In this document: one piece after another, positions 6,368 through 13,258 of the stretch
Position numbering within the stretch: the stretch's first letter is position 1
How the letters are laid out: each line of letters opens with the position of its first letter
Source: Nitrosotalea sp.
GTDB taxonomy: Archaea; Thermoproteota; Nitrososphaeria; Nitrososphaerales; Nitrosopumilaceae
Assembly (NCBI GenBank): GCA_023252335.1
Contig: JAJPEA010000029.1
Span: 1-16,634 of the forward strand
Length of the DNA stretch: 16,634 nt
Direction: 5' to 3'
Translations under genes and position numbers: made by a program
The notes under the pieces: generated by a model
Told to the model about the DNA's origin: nothing
The model's input: the letters and a program-made list of their open reading frames with translations, nothing else
Database searches by the model: none

Positions 6368-7447
6368 TTACCCTGATTTCATCTCATTTCCGCAATGAGA
6401 GCAAAACTTGGAATCTGCTGCAACTATGGTATTGCATTTTGGACATGTGACTCCTTGAGATTTCTGTGCTGTTGCCTGCTGCTGGACCTCTCCACAGTTT
6501 GGACAAAAATTATTTGTTATCGGCATCATCATAGAACACTTTTGACATTGTTTCATTGGGGGTTGGTACATTCCTTGACCCATCTGGCCTGCCATCGCAT
6601 AGCCAAGACCTGAACCTGCTCCAAATCCAACTCCAAGTCCTGCCATCGAGCCTGCTCCTCCTGAAGGATTTTTTGCTGCCTCTGTCATGGCTTGACCTGC
6701 TTGGTACTGCATATAGTTTACACCAAGGACTGACATTTCTGATCTTGTATTGATTGCTTTTTGTACCTCTTCTGGAAGACTGATTGTCAGTCCTGATATC
6801 TTGTTTATCTCTAATCCGTATTGTCCAAAGCTTGAAGGCGCATTGGCCAGGACAACTTGTTCAATGTTTTGCAAGTTTGATGCTAAATCGGTAACCTTCA
6901 TTCCGCTTTCTTTCATCTTTCCAAGTGCATTGAACAGCAAAAGGACCAACTGTTCTTTTAGTCGTGATTCTATTGCATCTGATGTCTCCATTGCAAAAGT
7001 TCCAACAAATTGATTCACAAAGTTCTCAGGTGATGAGATCTTCCATCTAAACTCTCCAAATATTCTCAAATTTACAATGCCTAAAACAGGGTCAACAAAC
7101 TGGTATGGTCCCTGTGAACCAAATTTGCCATCAATGTATCTATTTTGTAAATAATAAACTTCAGCAGCTTGCTCTACTCCTGTGAAGAACTTTAAGAGCC
7201 CGCCTACTATGGGCGCATTAAAGTCTGTCAATGCATATCTATTTGGCTTGTCAAAATAAGTTAAAACCTTGCCATCTCTGAAAAATACTGCAACCTCATC
7301 TTCACGAACTACAATGTTGTCGTTGAGTCTTATCAATCGCGGAACCTTCCACATGACATTGCCTTCCTTGTATTGTGATTCCCATTCTATGGTAGTTGAA
7401 CCGGCTACACTTCCACCCAAATCTTGATCCTTTTTACGACCAAACAT
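6368..7447 (-). CDS. SPFH-domain protein with C-terminal double zinc ribbon (YdjI / 'virion core protein'-like)
   Basis: A 359-residue protein. The N-terminus (IEWESQYKEGNVMWKVPRLI) and the following beta-rich part with GQxVDPVLGIVNLRIFGEFRWKI-like sequence match the YdjI-type SPFH (stomatin/prohibitin) family. Residues 140-245 are the helical part of that domain. A Gly/Ala/Met-rich hinge spans 262-293 (GGAGSMAGLGVGFGAG). Two zinc ribbons end the protein: Cys301/304/315/318 and Cys335/338/349/352. There is no long hydrophobic helix, so membrane contact would be peripheral, as for SPFH oligomers. It lies 32 nt after the coiled-coil gene with a GGAG ribosome-site-like run 13 nt ahead of the ATG, and 6 nt before the zinc-ribbon gene, so the three are co-transcribed. 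In Bacillus, relatives sit beside pspA and take part in envelope-stress response. Confidence 0.88.
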   Translation of the reverse strand: MFGRKKDQDLGGSVAGSTTIEWESQYKEGNVMWKVPRLIRLNDNIVVREDEVAVFFRDGKVLTYFDKPNRYALTDFNAPIVGGLLKFFTGVEQAAEVYYLQNRYIDGKFGSQGPYQFVDPVLGIVNLRIFGEFRWKISSPENFVNQFVGTFAMETSDAIESRLKEQLVLLLFNALGKMKESGMKVTDLASNLQNIEQVVLANAPSSFGQYGLEINKISGLTISLPEEVQKAINTRSEMSVLGVNYMQYQAGQAMTEAAKNPSGGAGSMAGLGVGFGAGSGLGYAMAGQMGQGMYQPPMKQCQKCSMMMPITNNFCPNCGEVQQQATAQKSQGVTCPKCNTIVAADSKFCSHCGNEMKSG

Positions 7448-7479
7448 TTACAGACAATCTCCAGTCTTTACCATTTTTA

Positions 7480-8022
7480 TCACTTTGTAACCTGGATGTT
7501 TTCAACTGACTCTAAACGCAGTCTCCAAGAATTATCAAGGGTATCAAGCATGGAATTAATGTTTGATGTTATGTCTTGTGCAGATTTGCCTGAATTGTAT
7601 TCTGATACCGAATTTGAGCATGTTGAAAAAATTTGCTCTGCAGTGCTTACAAAATTAAAATCATATTCATATAATTTGTTAAGAACTCCATCGTCAATTC
7701 TTATGTTTGGTGATATTCCAGCAGATCCTTGCTGGGAATGCTGTACTATACCTGCTATTCTTTGTATCTCTGATATGGTACTTGCAACTAGGGTAAGGTT
7801 GTTAAAATCGCCCTTTGCAGTTATGGCTCTTCGTAGATCCTCGATTTTAGACTTGGACTCGTTTAGATTGTCTGATACCTGCTTGCGCAGCAACTGATCT
7901 GCTGCTCTCAAATCCTCAAGATTGCGGTATTCCTTTAGACCTGGTATTTTTAGCTGTAATTTCTTCAATGTACCCCTGTTTTCAACTATTTTTTCTCTCA
8001 GGTCTGGATTGTTTTCTACCAT
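7480..8022 (-). CDS. Coiled-coil protein of the SPFH/zinc-ribbon operon
   Basis: A 180-residue cytoplasmic, mostly helical protein and first gene of the operon. Residues 17-50 (LKKLQLKIPGLKEYRNLEDL, then RAADQLLRKQV) resemble the IPGYxGYxxKExRRDADKxLR signature of an uncharacterised bacterial family that I recall near YdjI-type SPFH and zinc-ribbon genes. Residues 35-95 are strongly heptad-like; the rest is helical with a 115-125 break (QGSAGISPNIRIDDG). There is no signal or membrane segment. By position it stands where PspA stands in the Bacillus cluster, but I see no PspA/ESCRT-III sequence match. The call rests on gene context and the short signature; function is unknown. Confidence 0.72.
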   Translation of the reverse strand: MVENNPDLREKIVENRGTLKKLQLKIPGLKEYRNLEDLRAADQLLRKQVSDNLNESKSKIEDLRRAITAKGDFNNLTLVASTISEIQRIAGIVQHSQQGSAGISPNIRIDDGVLNKLYEYDFNFVSTAEQIFSTCSNSVSEYNSGKSAQDITSNINSMLDTLDNSWRLRLESVENIQVTK

Positions 8023-8043
8023 GTGTCTTTTGATCTATATTAC

Positions 8044-8054
8044 AAAACTTAAAG
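8044..8054 (-). promoter_or_regulatory. Possible TATA box of the SPFH operon
   Basis: CTTTAAGTTTT on the minus strand is centred about 27 nt ahead of ATG 8022. A competing AT-rich stretch, AATATAGAT, lies at 8033-8041, so the assignment is uncertain. Confidence 0.3.
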
Positions 8055-8135
8055 ATTCCGAGAACAATGTTACTTGAACCTGTTTTTTACATGAATACTT
8101 GTGCACCAGTAAATGCAATTTTTAACAATTAAAGT

Positions 8136-8144
8136 CATATAATA
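8136..8144 (+). promoter_or_regulatory. TATA box of the HExxH/DUF192 fusion gene
   Basis: CATATAATA is centred 30 nt ahead of ATG 8170, in the 147-nt divergent region shared with the SPFH operon. It predicts a leader of only a few nucleotides. Confidence 0.55.
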
Positions 8145-8169
8145 CAAAGTTGCATCTCAATCTCACCAA

Positions 8170-10113
8170 ATGAAAAAAATCATCTTTTCTATTATTGTAT
8201 CAATTCTTTTGGTCATGTATATCGTACCATCATTTGCACAAACAAACTCTACCATTCCAGATTTGAAAACACTCCAACAACAAAAAAACCAAAACAGTCA
8301 GAATCTATCTTATGCCGTATTTTACATAACAGAAAATGCCAAGTGTTCCGATTCCGAATATCAGAGCTTGAAATTTTATCAGGTAGTCACAGACGAATAT
8401 CTTTCGCTGTATGGAGTATCGCATGATCTACAAGGTTCACTCTGCATCCCACTGAAAAACTATCAATCATATTTTTCTGGACTGTCTACATTTACACTTC
8501 CTGTTGTAATATCTGATAATACAGTTGGTCAGCAGCTAGTCAAGCAAGGATTTTACGGAATGTATGAAATATCAGGCACTGGCATGCAGGCAATCTATGT
8601 TTGTTCGTGTGATACCCAGATAGAAAGCTGGGCAGGAGCATGGATTTTATCTCATGAATTATCGCATTTCTCACTACGATATTTTGGAGAGCCTGATACT
8701 ATCGCAGTCTCATGGGTTCATTATATCCAGGCGCTAGAAAATGAGTGTCAGCAGGGTGATTTTTCCAAAGTTTGTCCGCAATATTCTGCATCGGTAACGT
8801 CTCCTTTAGGAAATCAAATTCCTGTAATGGTAGTATATGGACAGGGATCATCAACCAGTCTTCCTCCAAATGCCCCGCAAAGTGAGGCAGCTACTCTGCA
8901 TGAAAACTCTATTGTCCCAACTCAAAACCCCCAGTGCCAAACAAACCAGATATGTGCATTACCTGGGGATTATCTCAAGTATCAGATAACAACGTCTGAT
9001 CTAAATCAAACTATACAATTTAATTTTGAAAATCCTACAGACAACAAGAATATTACAGTCAAGACAAGTGCAATACAAAATGGTTCTCCTGCATCCGAGT
9101 CTGATACACTTGACTTGTCTAAAGCATTATTTGCAAGACCACATGGCAATGCATCCAATTTCATGTACATGCTGCCAACTCCTCTGAAGCTAAACAGCGC
9201 ATATCATGAAGAGTCTGTACAATTTAACAACTATACGCGAGATGTGCTGTCTGCCCAGACCACTAATCAGTCAAATTCTATTTTTGTGCAATTTGACAAA
9301 GATACTGGAATATTGGTGCAACTTGCAATCTCACATGTTGTAAATGCAGGTGGCAAGGTAGTAGTTGACAAACAATCATACAAACTAGTTGACACAAACA
9401 AAATTGCCTACTCTGACTATGCAACTGGTCAGGTTTCAATTCCGTCCTGGCTAAAAGACGATGCCAAGTTTTGGTCTGACGGTTCAATGACTGATACACA
9501 ATTTATTCAAGATATGCAATATTTGATTGACAACAAAATTGTGGATATACCGCAAACTATTCTATCTGATAATCCATCATTCCAGATTCCATCATGGATT
9601 AAAGACGATGCAAAGTCTTGGTCATCAGGTTTCATGTCTGATGGTGAATTTGCAGGTACAATACAATATCTTGTATCAAATGGTATCATATCGTTGCCAG
9701 CCTCTCAAAGTGATACAAACGCCAATTCTACTGATCTACCAAAAGGCAAAATCAAGATAGACAATGTGTTGCTTGACATTGAAATTGCAGATACCACACA
9801 GAGACAGAACAAAGGGCTTCAATATCACACCCCACTGTCATACAGTCAGGGAATGCTCTTTCCATTTGGACAACCACAAGTTATCCCAATATGGATGAAG
9901 GACATGCAATTCCCTATTGATATCATATGGCTTGATGGTTCTGGAAATGTTTTGCATATAGAAAAAAATGCCCCTGCATGCATTTCAGATCCTTGTACAA
10001 TATATGGTCAAAACATACCACGTGCACAATATGTCTTGGAGGTAGCTTCAGGTTTTGCAGACAAGTTTGGCATAACACTACACTCACACATGCAGATATT
10101 GACACCAGTATAA
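8170..10113 (+). CDS. Secreted multidomain protein: HExxH region, two IPxWxKDDAKxW repeats, C-terminal DUF192
   Basis: A 647-residue exported protein. The signal peptide (KKIIFSIIVSILLVMYIVPS) ends at FAQ. Residues 45-200 include AGAWILSHELSHFSLRYFGE, a zincin-type HExxH motif (His162, Glu163, His166) flanked by Cys145/147/193/202. The third metal ligand is not evident, so activity is unproven. Residues 250-410 are beta-rich and unassigned. Two copies of a ~38-residue unit lie at 424-461 and 473-510 (IPSWLKDDAKFWSDG / IPSWIKDDAKSWSSG, then Q-YL-x-x-x-I), a module common in exported thaumarchaeal proteins. Residues 527-640 are a DUF192 domain, with RQNKGLQYHTPLSYSQGMLF, IPIWMKDMQFPIDIIWLDG and YVLEVASGFADKFGI, matching the family's GLM-R, GMLF-F, WMKNT-PLDI and YVLE-x-x-G landmarks. 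DUF192 is normally a short stand-alone protein, so the fusion is unusual. Likely cell-surface location. Confidence 0.85.
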   Translation: MKKIIFSIIVSILLVMYIVPSFAQTNSTIPDLKTLQQQKNQNSQNLSYAVFYITENAKCSDSEYQSLKFYQVVTDEYLSLYGVSHDLQGSLCIPLKNYQSYFSGLSTFTLPVVISDNTVGQQLVKQGFYGMYEISGTGMQAIYVCSCDTQIESWAGAWILSHELSHFSLRYFGEPDTIAVSWVHYIQALENECQQGDFSKVCPQYSASVTSPLGNQIPVMVVYGQGSSTSLPPNAPQSEAATLHENSIVPTQNPQCQTNQICALPGDYLKYQITTSDLNQTIQFNFENPTDNKNITVKTSAIQNGSPASESDTLDLSKALFARPHGNASNFMYMLPTPLKLNSAYHEESVQFNNYTRDVLSAQTTNQSNSIFVQFDKDTGILVQLAISHVVNAGGKVVVDKQSYKLVDTNKIAYSDYATGQVSIPSWLKDDAKFWSDGSMTDTQFIQDMQYLIDNKIVDIPQTILSDNPSFQIPSWIKDDAKSWSSGFMSDGEFAGTIQYLVSNGIISLPASQSDTNANSTDLPKGKIKIDNVLLDIEIADTTQRQNKGLQYHTPLSYSQGMLFPFGQPQVIPIWMKDMQFPIDIIWLDGSGNVLHIEKNAPACISDPCTIYGQNIPRAQYVLEVASGFADKFGITLHSHMQILTPV

Positions 10114-10123
10114 TGTCATAAGA

Positions 10124-10133
10124 CTATTAAATT
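10124..10133 (+). promoter_or_regulatory. TATA box that fixes the start of the 99-aa protein
   Basis: CTATTAAATT is centred 26 nt ahead of ATG 10155 and only 17 nt ahead of the TTG at 10146, favouring the ATG and a leaderless mRNA. Confidence 0.5.
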
Positions 10134-10154
10134 GAGTCAAAATGATTGTCTGTA

Positions 10155-10454
10155 ATGCCAAATAAAATACTGATAAATCTTGACAAGGCAATATACAACG
10201 AAGGAGAGTATGTCAAGATAAAATTAGATTACGAAACACTTTCTCCAAAACAAGCAATGCATTTGGTTATTTTTGATCCTTCTGAAAAAGAAATGTTCAG
10301 TGAAGACCAGTATCTGAATTCACAAAAAGGATCATATTCTAACGTTCTGCGATTTGATACAAAACAATGGAAAACTTCAGGGCGATACAAGGTTGCTGCC
10401 TGGGATCAAGAGGGCACAAGAAAAGAAGTGTTTTTCCAATTCAAGAAAGCCTAA
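10155..10454 (+). CDS. Small predicted Ig/macroglobulin-like beta-sandwich protein
   Basis: A 99-residue protein without signal peptide or membrane segment. The pattern ILINLDKAIYNEGEYVKIKLDY, then VIFDPSEKEMF, then GRYKVAAWDQEGTRKEVFF is the strand order of bacterial/archaeal MG2-like domains (KxxYxxGExVxIxxxx...GxYxVxAxD). That makes one beta-sandwich, usually an adhesion or protein-binding domain. It is odd that it lacks an export signal. ATG 10155 was chosen over TTG 10146 from the TATA spacing. Its stop codon overlaps that of the metzincin gene on the other strand (CTAA at 10451-10454). Fold assignment is by pattern only. Confidence 0.7.
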   Translation: MPNKILINLDKAIYNEGEYVKIKLDYETLSPKQAMHLVIFDPSEKEMFSEDQYLNSQKGSYSNVLRFDTKQWKTSGRYKVAAWDQEGTRKEVFFQFKKA

Positions 10455-11425
10455 GCAGATTTTTGTGGTCCACATGCCACGTCACTTAGATATTTGCCAT
10501 TGTATAGATCTTTTACTGCATTTGTGTCACAGTCTGAGATGAACGGAAAGTTTGTCTGAATTATATAATGCATCAAGTCGTTCTCATCAGTCGAGTGTCC
10601 CAGTCCCAATGCATGACCAAACTCATGTCTTACTATGGCTCCAAGTCGTTCAGGTGAAAGATTGTTTACGTCGTAAATTGTTATTGCTGCTTTTAGTGTC
10701 TCTTGTCCATTTGTAATGGTTTTAGTGTATCCGGAATACCCATCTGGGTCTACAAGATCCGAGAGAACTATAGTAATGTCTCCCTCTTCAGCAGGTGATT
10801 CAATTATGTTAAACTTGGTTGGTATGTAAAATGCTGACTTTCCAGTTTGCATGTTTTGAATTGCACCCTGCCATCCTTTGTAGTATACTGAAACAGTACC
10901 AACTGGTCCTCTATCAAGCAACGAATTGTCTATCTTTACAGTTTCATCTGAGAGTATTGCCTCCTTGATGGCATCTAGTTTTTCTTTTGAAACCGTGTTT
11001 GCATTTAGTATGTTGACGTTAAGGGCTTGATTACTTACCAGATGCCATGGTTTCCATGTATCCACCGTGGTACCTCTTAGATTTTGTATAAGGTATTGCG
11101 TTTTGAGTGGGGTGTTGCCAGAATTGTAAAATGACTGTAAATCACTTGGTACATATGAAATAAATATGAAAACTGCAAGCCCTAGTGCAACCACTATAGT
11201 CACGTTTCTTAAAATTTTATTTTTACGTGGCTCATTTTTTAACAAATCTGCTAAAACTTTCTTGTCTTCACGAAGATCCTCGATTATCTTTTCTTTCTCT
11301 GAAATATTGTGCTCAAGATTTACTGTATCTGTCTCCAAGTTATCTACACGTTTCTTGAGCTCAGAGTTCATCTCTTTGAGAAGGATCTTTTGAGATGCAA
11401 GATCTTCGAATAGCTCTTGTTTCAT
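10451..11425 (-). CDS. Membrane-anchored metzincin (matrixin-like) metalloprotease with cytoplasmic coiled coil
   Basis: A 324-residue zinc endopeptidase. Residues 1-65 are a charged coiled coil (LKEMNSELKKRVDNLETD, later ISEKEKIIEDLREDKKVLAD). Residues 72-91 are the only membrane segment (LRNVTIVVALGLAVFIFISY), giving a cytoplasmic N-terminus and an outside catalytic domain. The site RHEFGHALGLGH matches HExxHxxGxxH, with His267, His271 and His277 as zinc ligands and Glu268 as general base. LMH at 284-286 is the Met-turn expected in metzincins. Cys299 and Cys318 could pair. Its ATG directly follows the stop of the response regulator (TAAATG), so the two are translated from one message. No propeptide cysteine switch is seen. 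Substrate is unknown; the coiled coil could carry an inside signal to the protease or bind the receiver protein (inference). Confidence 0.9.
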   Translation of the reverse strand: MKQELFEDLASQKILLKEMNSELKKRVDNLETDTVNLEHNISEKEKIIEDLREDKKVLADLLKNEPRKNKILRNVTIVVALGLAVFIFISYVPSDLQSFYNSGNTPLKTQYLIQNLRGTTVDTWKPWHLVSNQALNVNILNANTVSKEKLDAIKEAILSDETVKIDNSLLDRGPVGTVSVYYKGWQGAIQNMQTGKSAFYIPTKFNIIESPAEEGDITIVLSDLVDPDGYSGYTKTITNGQETLKAAITIYDVNNLSPERLGAIVRHEFGHALGLGHSTDENDLMHYIIQTNFPFISDCDTNAVKDLYNGKYLSDVACGPQKSA

Positions 11426-11842
11426 TTATGACACCGCCTTGAGGGTATGTAGTTTATTCAAAATGTACATTATCTCGTTAATATCATAAGGCTTGTAAAT
11501 TATGGCAGATGCATTAAGGTATAGCAATCTCTCATAGGTGTCGTTTGTCAAATCAGCTGTTACCATTATGACAAGGGCGTCATGTTGAATTTCTCTAATT
11601 TTCTCTAGTGCGTATAATCCATCATACGTTTCCATCATGACATCTACAAATGTGGCATCTGGTTTGAGTCTCTTGTAGATTTCAACTGCCTCTGCGCCGT
11701 CATATCCCCTCCCAATCACTTTGATGCCTTTTATTTGCAAAAAGTCTGATAATACAGATACTGTATCCTTGTCATCATCAATTACAATGGCGGTAATGAC
11801 GTTTTTACTGTCCAGGTGTAATTGAGATAAAGTTTTCACCAT
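11426..11842 (-). CDS. Receiver-only (CheY-like) response regulator
   Basis: A 138-residue protein made of one receiver domain. The acidic pocket is Asp22/Asp23 (VIDDDKD), the phospho-acceptor is Asp67 (FVDVMM), and the switch Thr95 (MVTAD) and Lys117 (IYKPYD) are all present, so it should be phosphorylated normally. There is no DNA-binding or output domain. The first ~15 residues form a short extension. It heads an operon with the metzincin protease, whose ATG follows the TAA with no gap. A good TATA box and a dyad (11881-11898) lie upstream. Its kinase is not fixed by the sequence; the nearest kinase gene is the frameshifted one at 13259-14889, on the other strand and separated by two genes. 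Confidence 0.93.
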   Translation of the reverse strand: MVKTLSQLHLDSKNVITAIVIDDDKDTVSVLSDFLQIKGIKVIGRGYDGAEAVEIYKRLKPDATFVDVMMETYDGLYALEKIREIQHDALVIMVTADLTNDTYERLLYLNASAIIYKPYDINEIMYILNKLHTLKAVS

Positions 11843-11856
11843 TTATGTAAATTATT

Positions 11857-11868
11857 GAATATATATTA
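11857..11868 (-). promoter_or_regulatory. TATA box of the response regulator-metzincin operon
   Basis: The minus strand reads TAATATATATTC across this site, centred about 21 nt ahead of ATG 11842. It predicts a leaderless or nearly leaderless message. Confidence 0.55.
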
Positions 11869-11880
11869 GATGAATTTTGT

Positions 11881-11898
11881 TTAGTTTGAACAAACTAA
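11881..11898. promoter_or_regulatory. Perfect dyad TTAGTTTG-AA-CAAACTAA
   Basis: Perfect 8-bp arms around AA, 12 bp upstream of the operon's TATA box and about 100 bp from that of the divergent J-domain gene. The position suits an activator or repressor of the regulator-protease operon. No cognate protein is identified. Confidence 0.5.
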
Positions 11899-11997
11899 TT
11901 TTATGCGGACTTGGTAAAATACATATGAAATCTGTAACACTATATTTTGATTAAAAATTAACATCTTTAACAATTATGATAACAAATTACGATCAAT

Positions 11998-12008
11998 CTT
12001 TATTAAAA
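11998..12008 (+). promoter_or_regulatory. TATA box supporting a TTG start for the J-domain gene
   Basis: CTTTATTAAAA is centred 28 nt ahead of the TTG at 12031. No in-frame ATG exists upstream, since a TAG lies in frame at 12013. Confidence 0.55.
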
Positions 12009-12030
12009 TGGCTAGCATAATGGTTTACTG

Positions 12031-12540
12031 TTGAATATAGAACAATGCTATGAACTGCTTGGGTTGCATGAAGGTGCATCTGTGCCTGAGATAAAAAGTG
12101 CATATCGTAGAATGGTTCTAGAGTGTCATCCTGACAAAAACGCATCAGCCAAAAATGATGTAAAATTCAAGATGATAACCGAGGCTTATCAAACAATACG
12201 TACCAAAAGTGTGGATGTTGATAATGGTTCTATCTATGAAAAACAAAAAAACGAATACGTCTCCTATCGGGAACTTGTGACATGGACTTTCTATCTGCAT
12301 TTACCACATGATGCGATTATTTATGCCAAAAAAATGTTATCTGTAAAAACTATCAGGCGATATTTTTTCAAGTACAAACCAATTGTTCTCACATATGGTA
12401 AACTAGCATGGAAATACGTCAATGTTATTGTACCTAGATTTGTTGTTTCATTGTATGCCAAAACCAAGTCCCTTGTACTACATCTAGTGCACAAAGGCGT
12501 GGTTGTGGACCTGTTAAAGCATCTGGGTCTGCATTCCTAA
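12031..12540 (+). CDS. Small J-domain (DnaJ-like) protein with TTG start
   Basis: A 169-residue protein. Residues 1-58 are a J domain: CYELLGLHEGASVPEIKSAY, then RRMVLECHPDKN with the essential HPD at 33-35, then KFKMITEAYQTIRT. It would stimulate an Hsp70 (DnaK) ATPase. The Gly/Phe region, zinc-binding repeats and client-binding domains of full DnaJ are absent, so this is a short class C J protein. The C-terminal 100 residues are basic and aromatic (TIRRYFFKYKPIVLTYGKLA, later VIVPRFVVSLYAK) and may form amphipathic helices on a membrane or client. Translation begins at TTG: the J domain starts at once and the TATA box lies 28 nt upstream. The gene is divergent from the response regulator-protease operon. 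Confidence 0.85.
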   Translation: MNIEQCYELLGLHEGASVPEIKSAYRRMVLECHPDKNASAKNDVKFKMITEAYQTIRTKSVDVDNGSIYEKQKNEYVSYRELVTWTFYLHLPHDAIIYAKKMLSVKTIRRYFFKYKPIVLTYGKLAWKYVNVIVPRFVVSLYAKTKSLVLHLVHKGVVVDLLKHLGLHS

Positions 12541-12580
12541 AATGTGGCATATATCCCTATAATCGCGTTGGGTATAGGTA

Positions 12581-12590
12581 ATTTTTAAAT
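12581..12590 (+). promoter_or_regulatory. TATA box of the 179-aa secreted protein
   Basis: ATTTTTAAAT is centred 28 nt ahead of ATG 12615, predicting a leaderless message. Confidence 0.55.
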
Positions 12591-12614
12591 AGAAATGGTA
12601 CTCATAGGATCTTA

Positions 12615-13154
12615 ATGCAATCTGGTATTAAGAGCATCCTGCTTACATTGTCTATTGCTGCTATACTTTTGACATTTGTCTTGGGACAAGTGGCCCCCGT
12701 ACTTGCTCAAACAACTACTCCGGTGGGTAACTTGGTCAAGCGAAGCTTTACTTCTGGTGGTAATCAACATCTTACTGCAAGTTCTGGTAATACTGCAGTC
12801 TGCGGAGATCATCTATGTGCACCAGGTGAATGGACCAAGATGCAAGAAGAGCTAAATAAAAACCAGATTGTACGTTCTGGAGAAAATTCTACCAATACAA
12901 TGTCAACCAATTCTACTGTGCAGACATCAACAAACTCTACGATGCAAGTGTCAACCAACTCTACTATGAACATGGCCAACACTTCACCAATTCCGCCTCC
13001 TTATCCAATATCATCAACTCCTGCACCAACACCATCACCTCCATCAATATCACCTATTGTCTGTAGCAAAATAAAAGCAGATCTTGCAAATTCAACTAGT
13101 ATATCATTGAGTTTGACTGCAAAAATATTGTCAGACCTTGGATGCATCAGCTAA
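12615..13154 (+). CDS. Secreted protein with CGxHxCAPGE motif and Thr/Ser/Pro-rich linker
   Basis: A 179-residue exported protein. The signal peptide spans residues 1-32 (SILLTLSIAAILLTFVLG... ending ALAQ-like at VLAQ). Residues 40-84 align with the mature start of the 3895-5262 protein: KR, then TAxxGN, then VCGDHLCAPGEWTKMQEELN (Cys63 and Cys68). Residues 90-122 are repeats of a TNSTMQVS type with many N-glycosylation sequons and five Met. Residues 125-147 are Pro-rich. The last 32 residues carry Cys150 and Cys177 in an amphipathic helix-like segment (IKADLANSTSISLSLTAKIL). Unlike its relative it lacks the two large domains. Function is unknown; the Cys/His motif could bind metal or form a disulfide. 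Confidence 0.8.
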   Translation: MQSGIKSILLTLSIAAILLTFVLGQVAPVLAQTTTPVGNLVKRSFTSGGNQHLTASSGNTAVCGDHLCAPGEWTKMQEELNKNQIVRSGENSTNTMSTNSTVQTSTNSTMQVSTNSTMNMANTSPIPPPYPISSTPAPTPSPPSISPIVCSKIKADLANSTSISLSLTAKILSDLGCIS

Positions 13155-13258
13155 AATATTAATTGTTAACTATGTGATACTTGTCTAGTCATTGTTGTGC
13201 CTAGCTTGTTTTTCTTGAACACACTACAAGTATTCTTGTATGTTTTTATACATTGTAC

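Noticed and set aside
7424..7897. 157-aa plus-strand open frame over the coiled-coil gene
   Set aside because: Opposes the well-supported operon; no recognisable domain, start signal or promoter.
7480..8022. Assigning the coiled-coil gene as PspA/Vipp1
   Set aside because: It is helical and in the matching genomic position, but shorter than PspA, broken by a Gly/Ser/Pro segment and without the conserved PspA N-terminal pattern.
13227..13240. ACAAG-TATT-CTTGT dyad before the histidine kinase
   Set aside because: Arms of five bases only; it may be part of the promoter but cannot be separated from chance.
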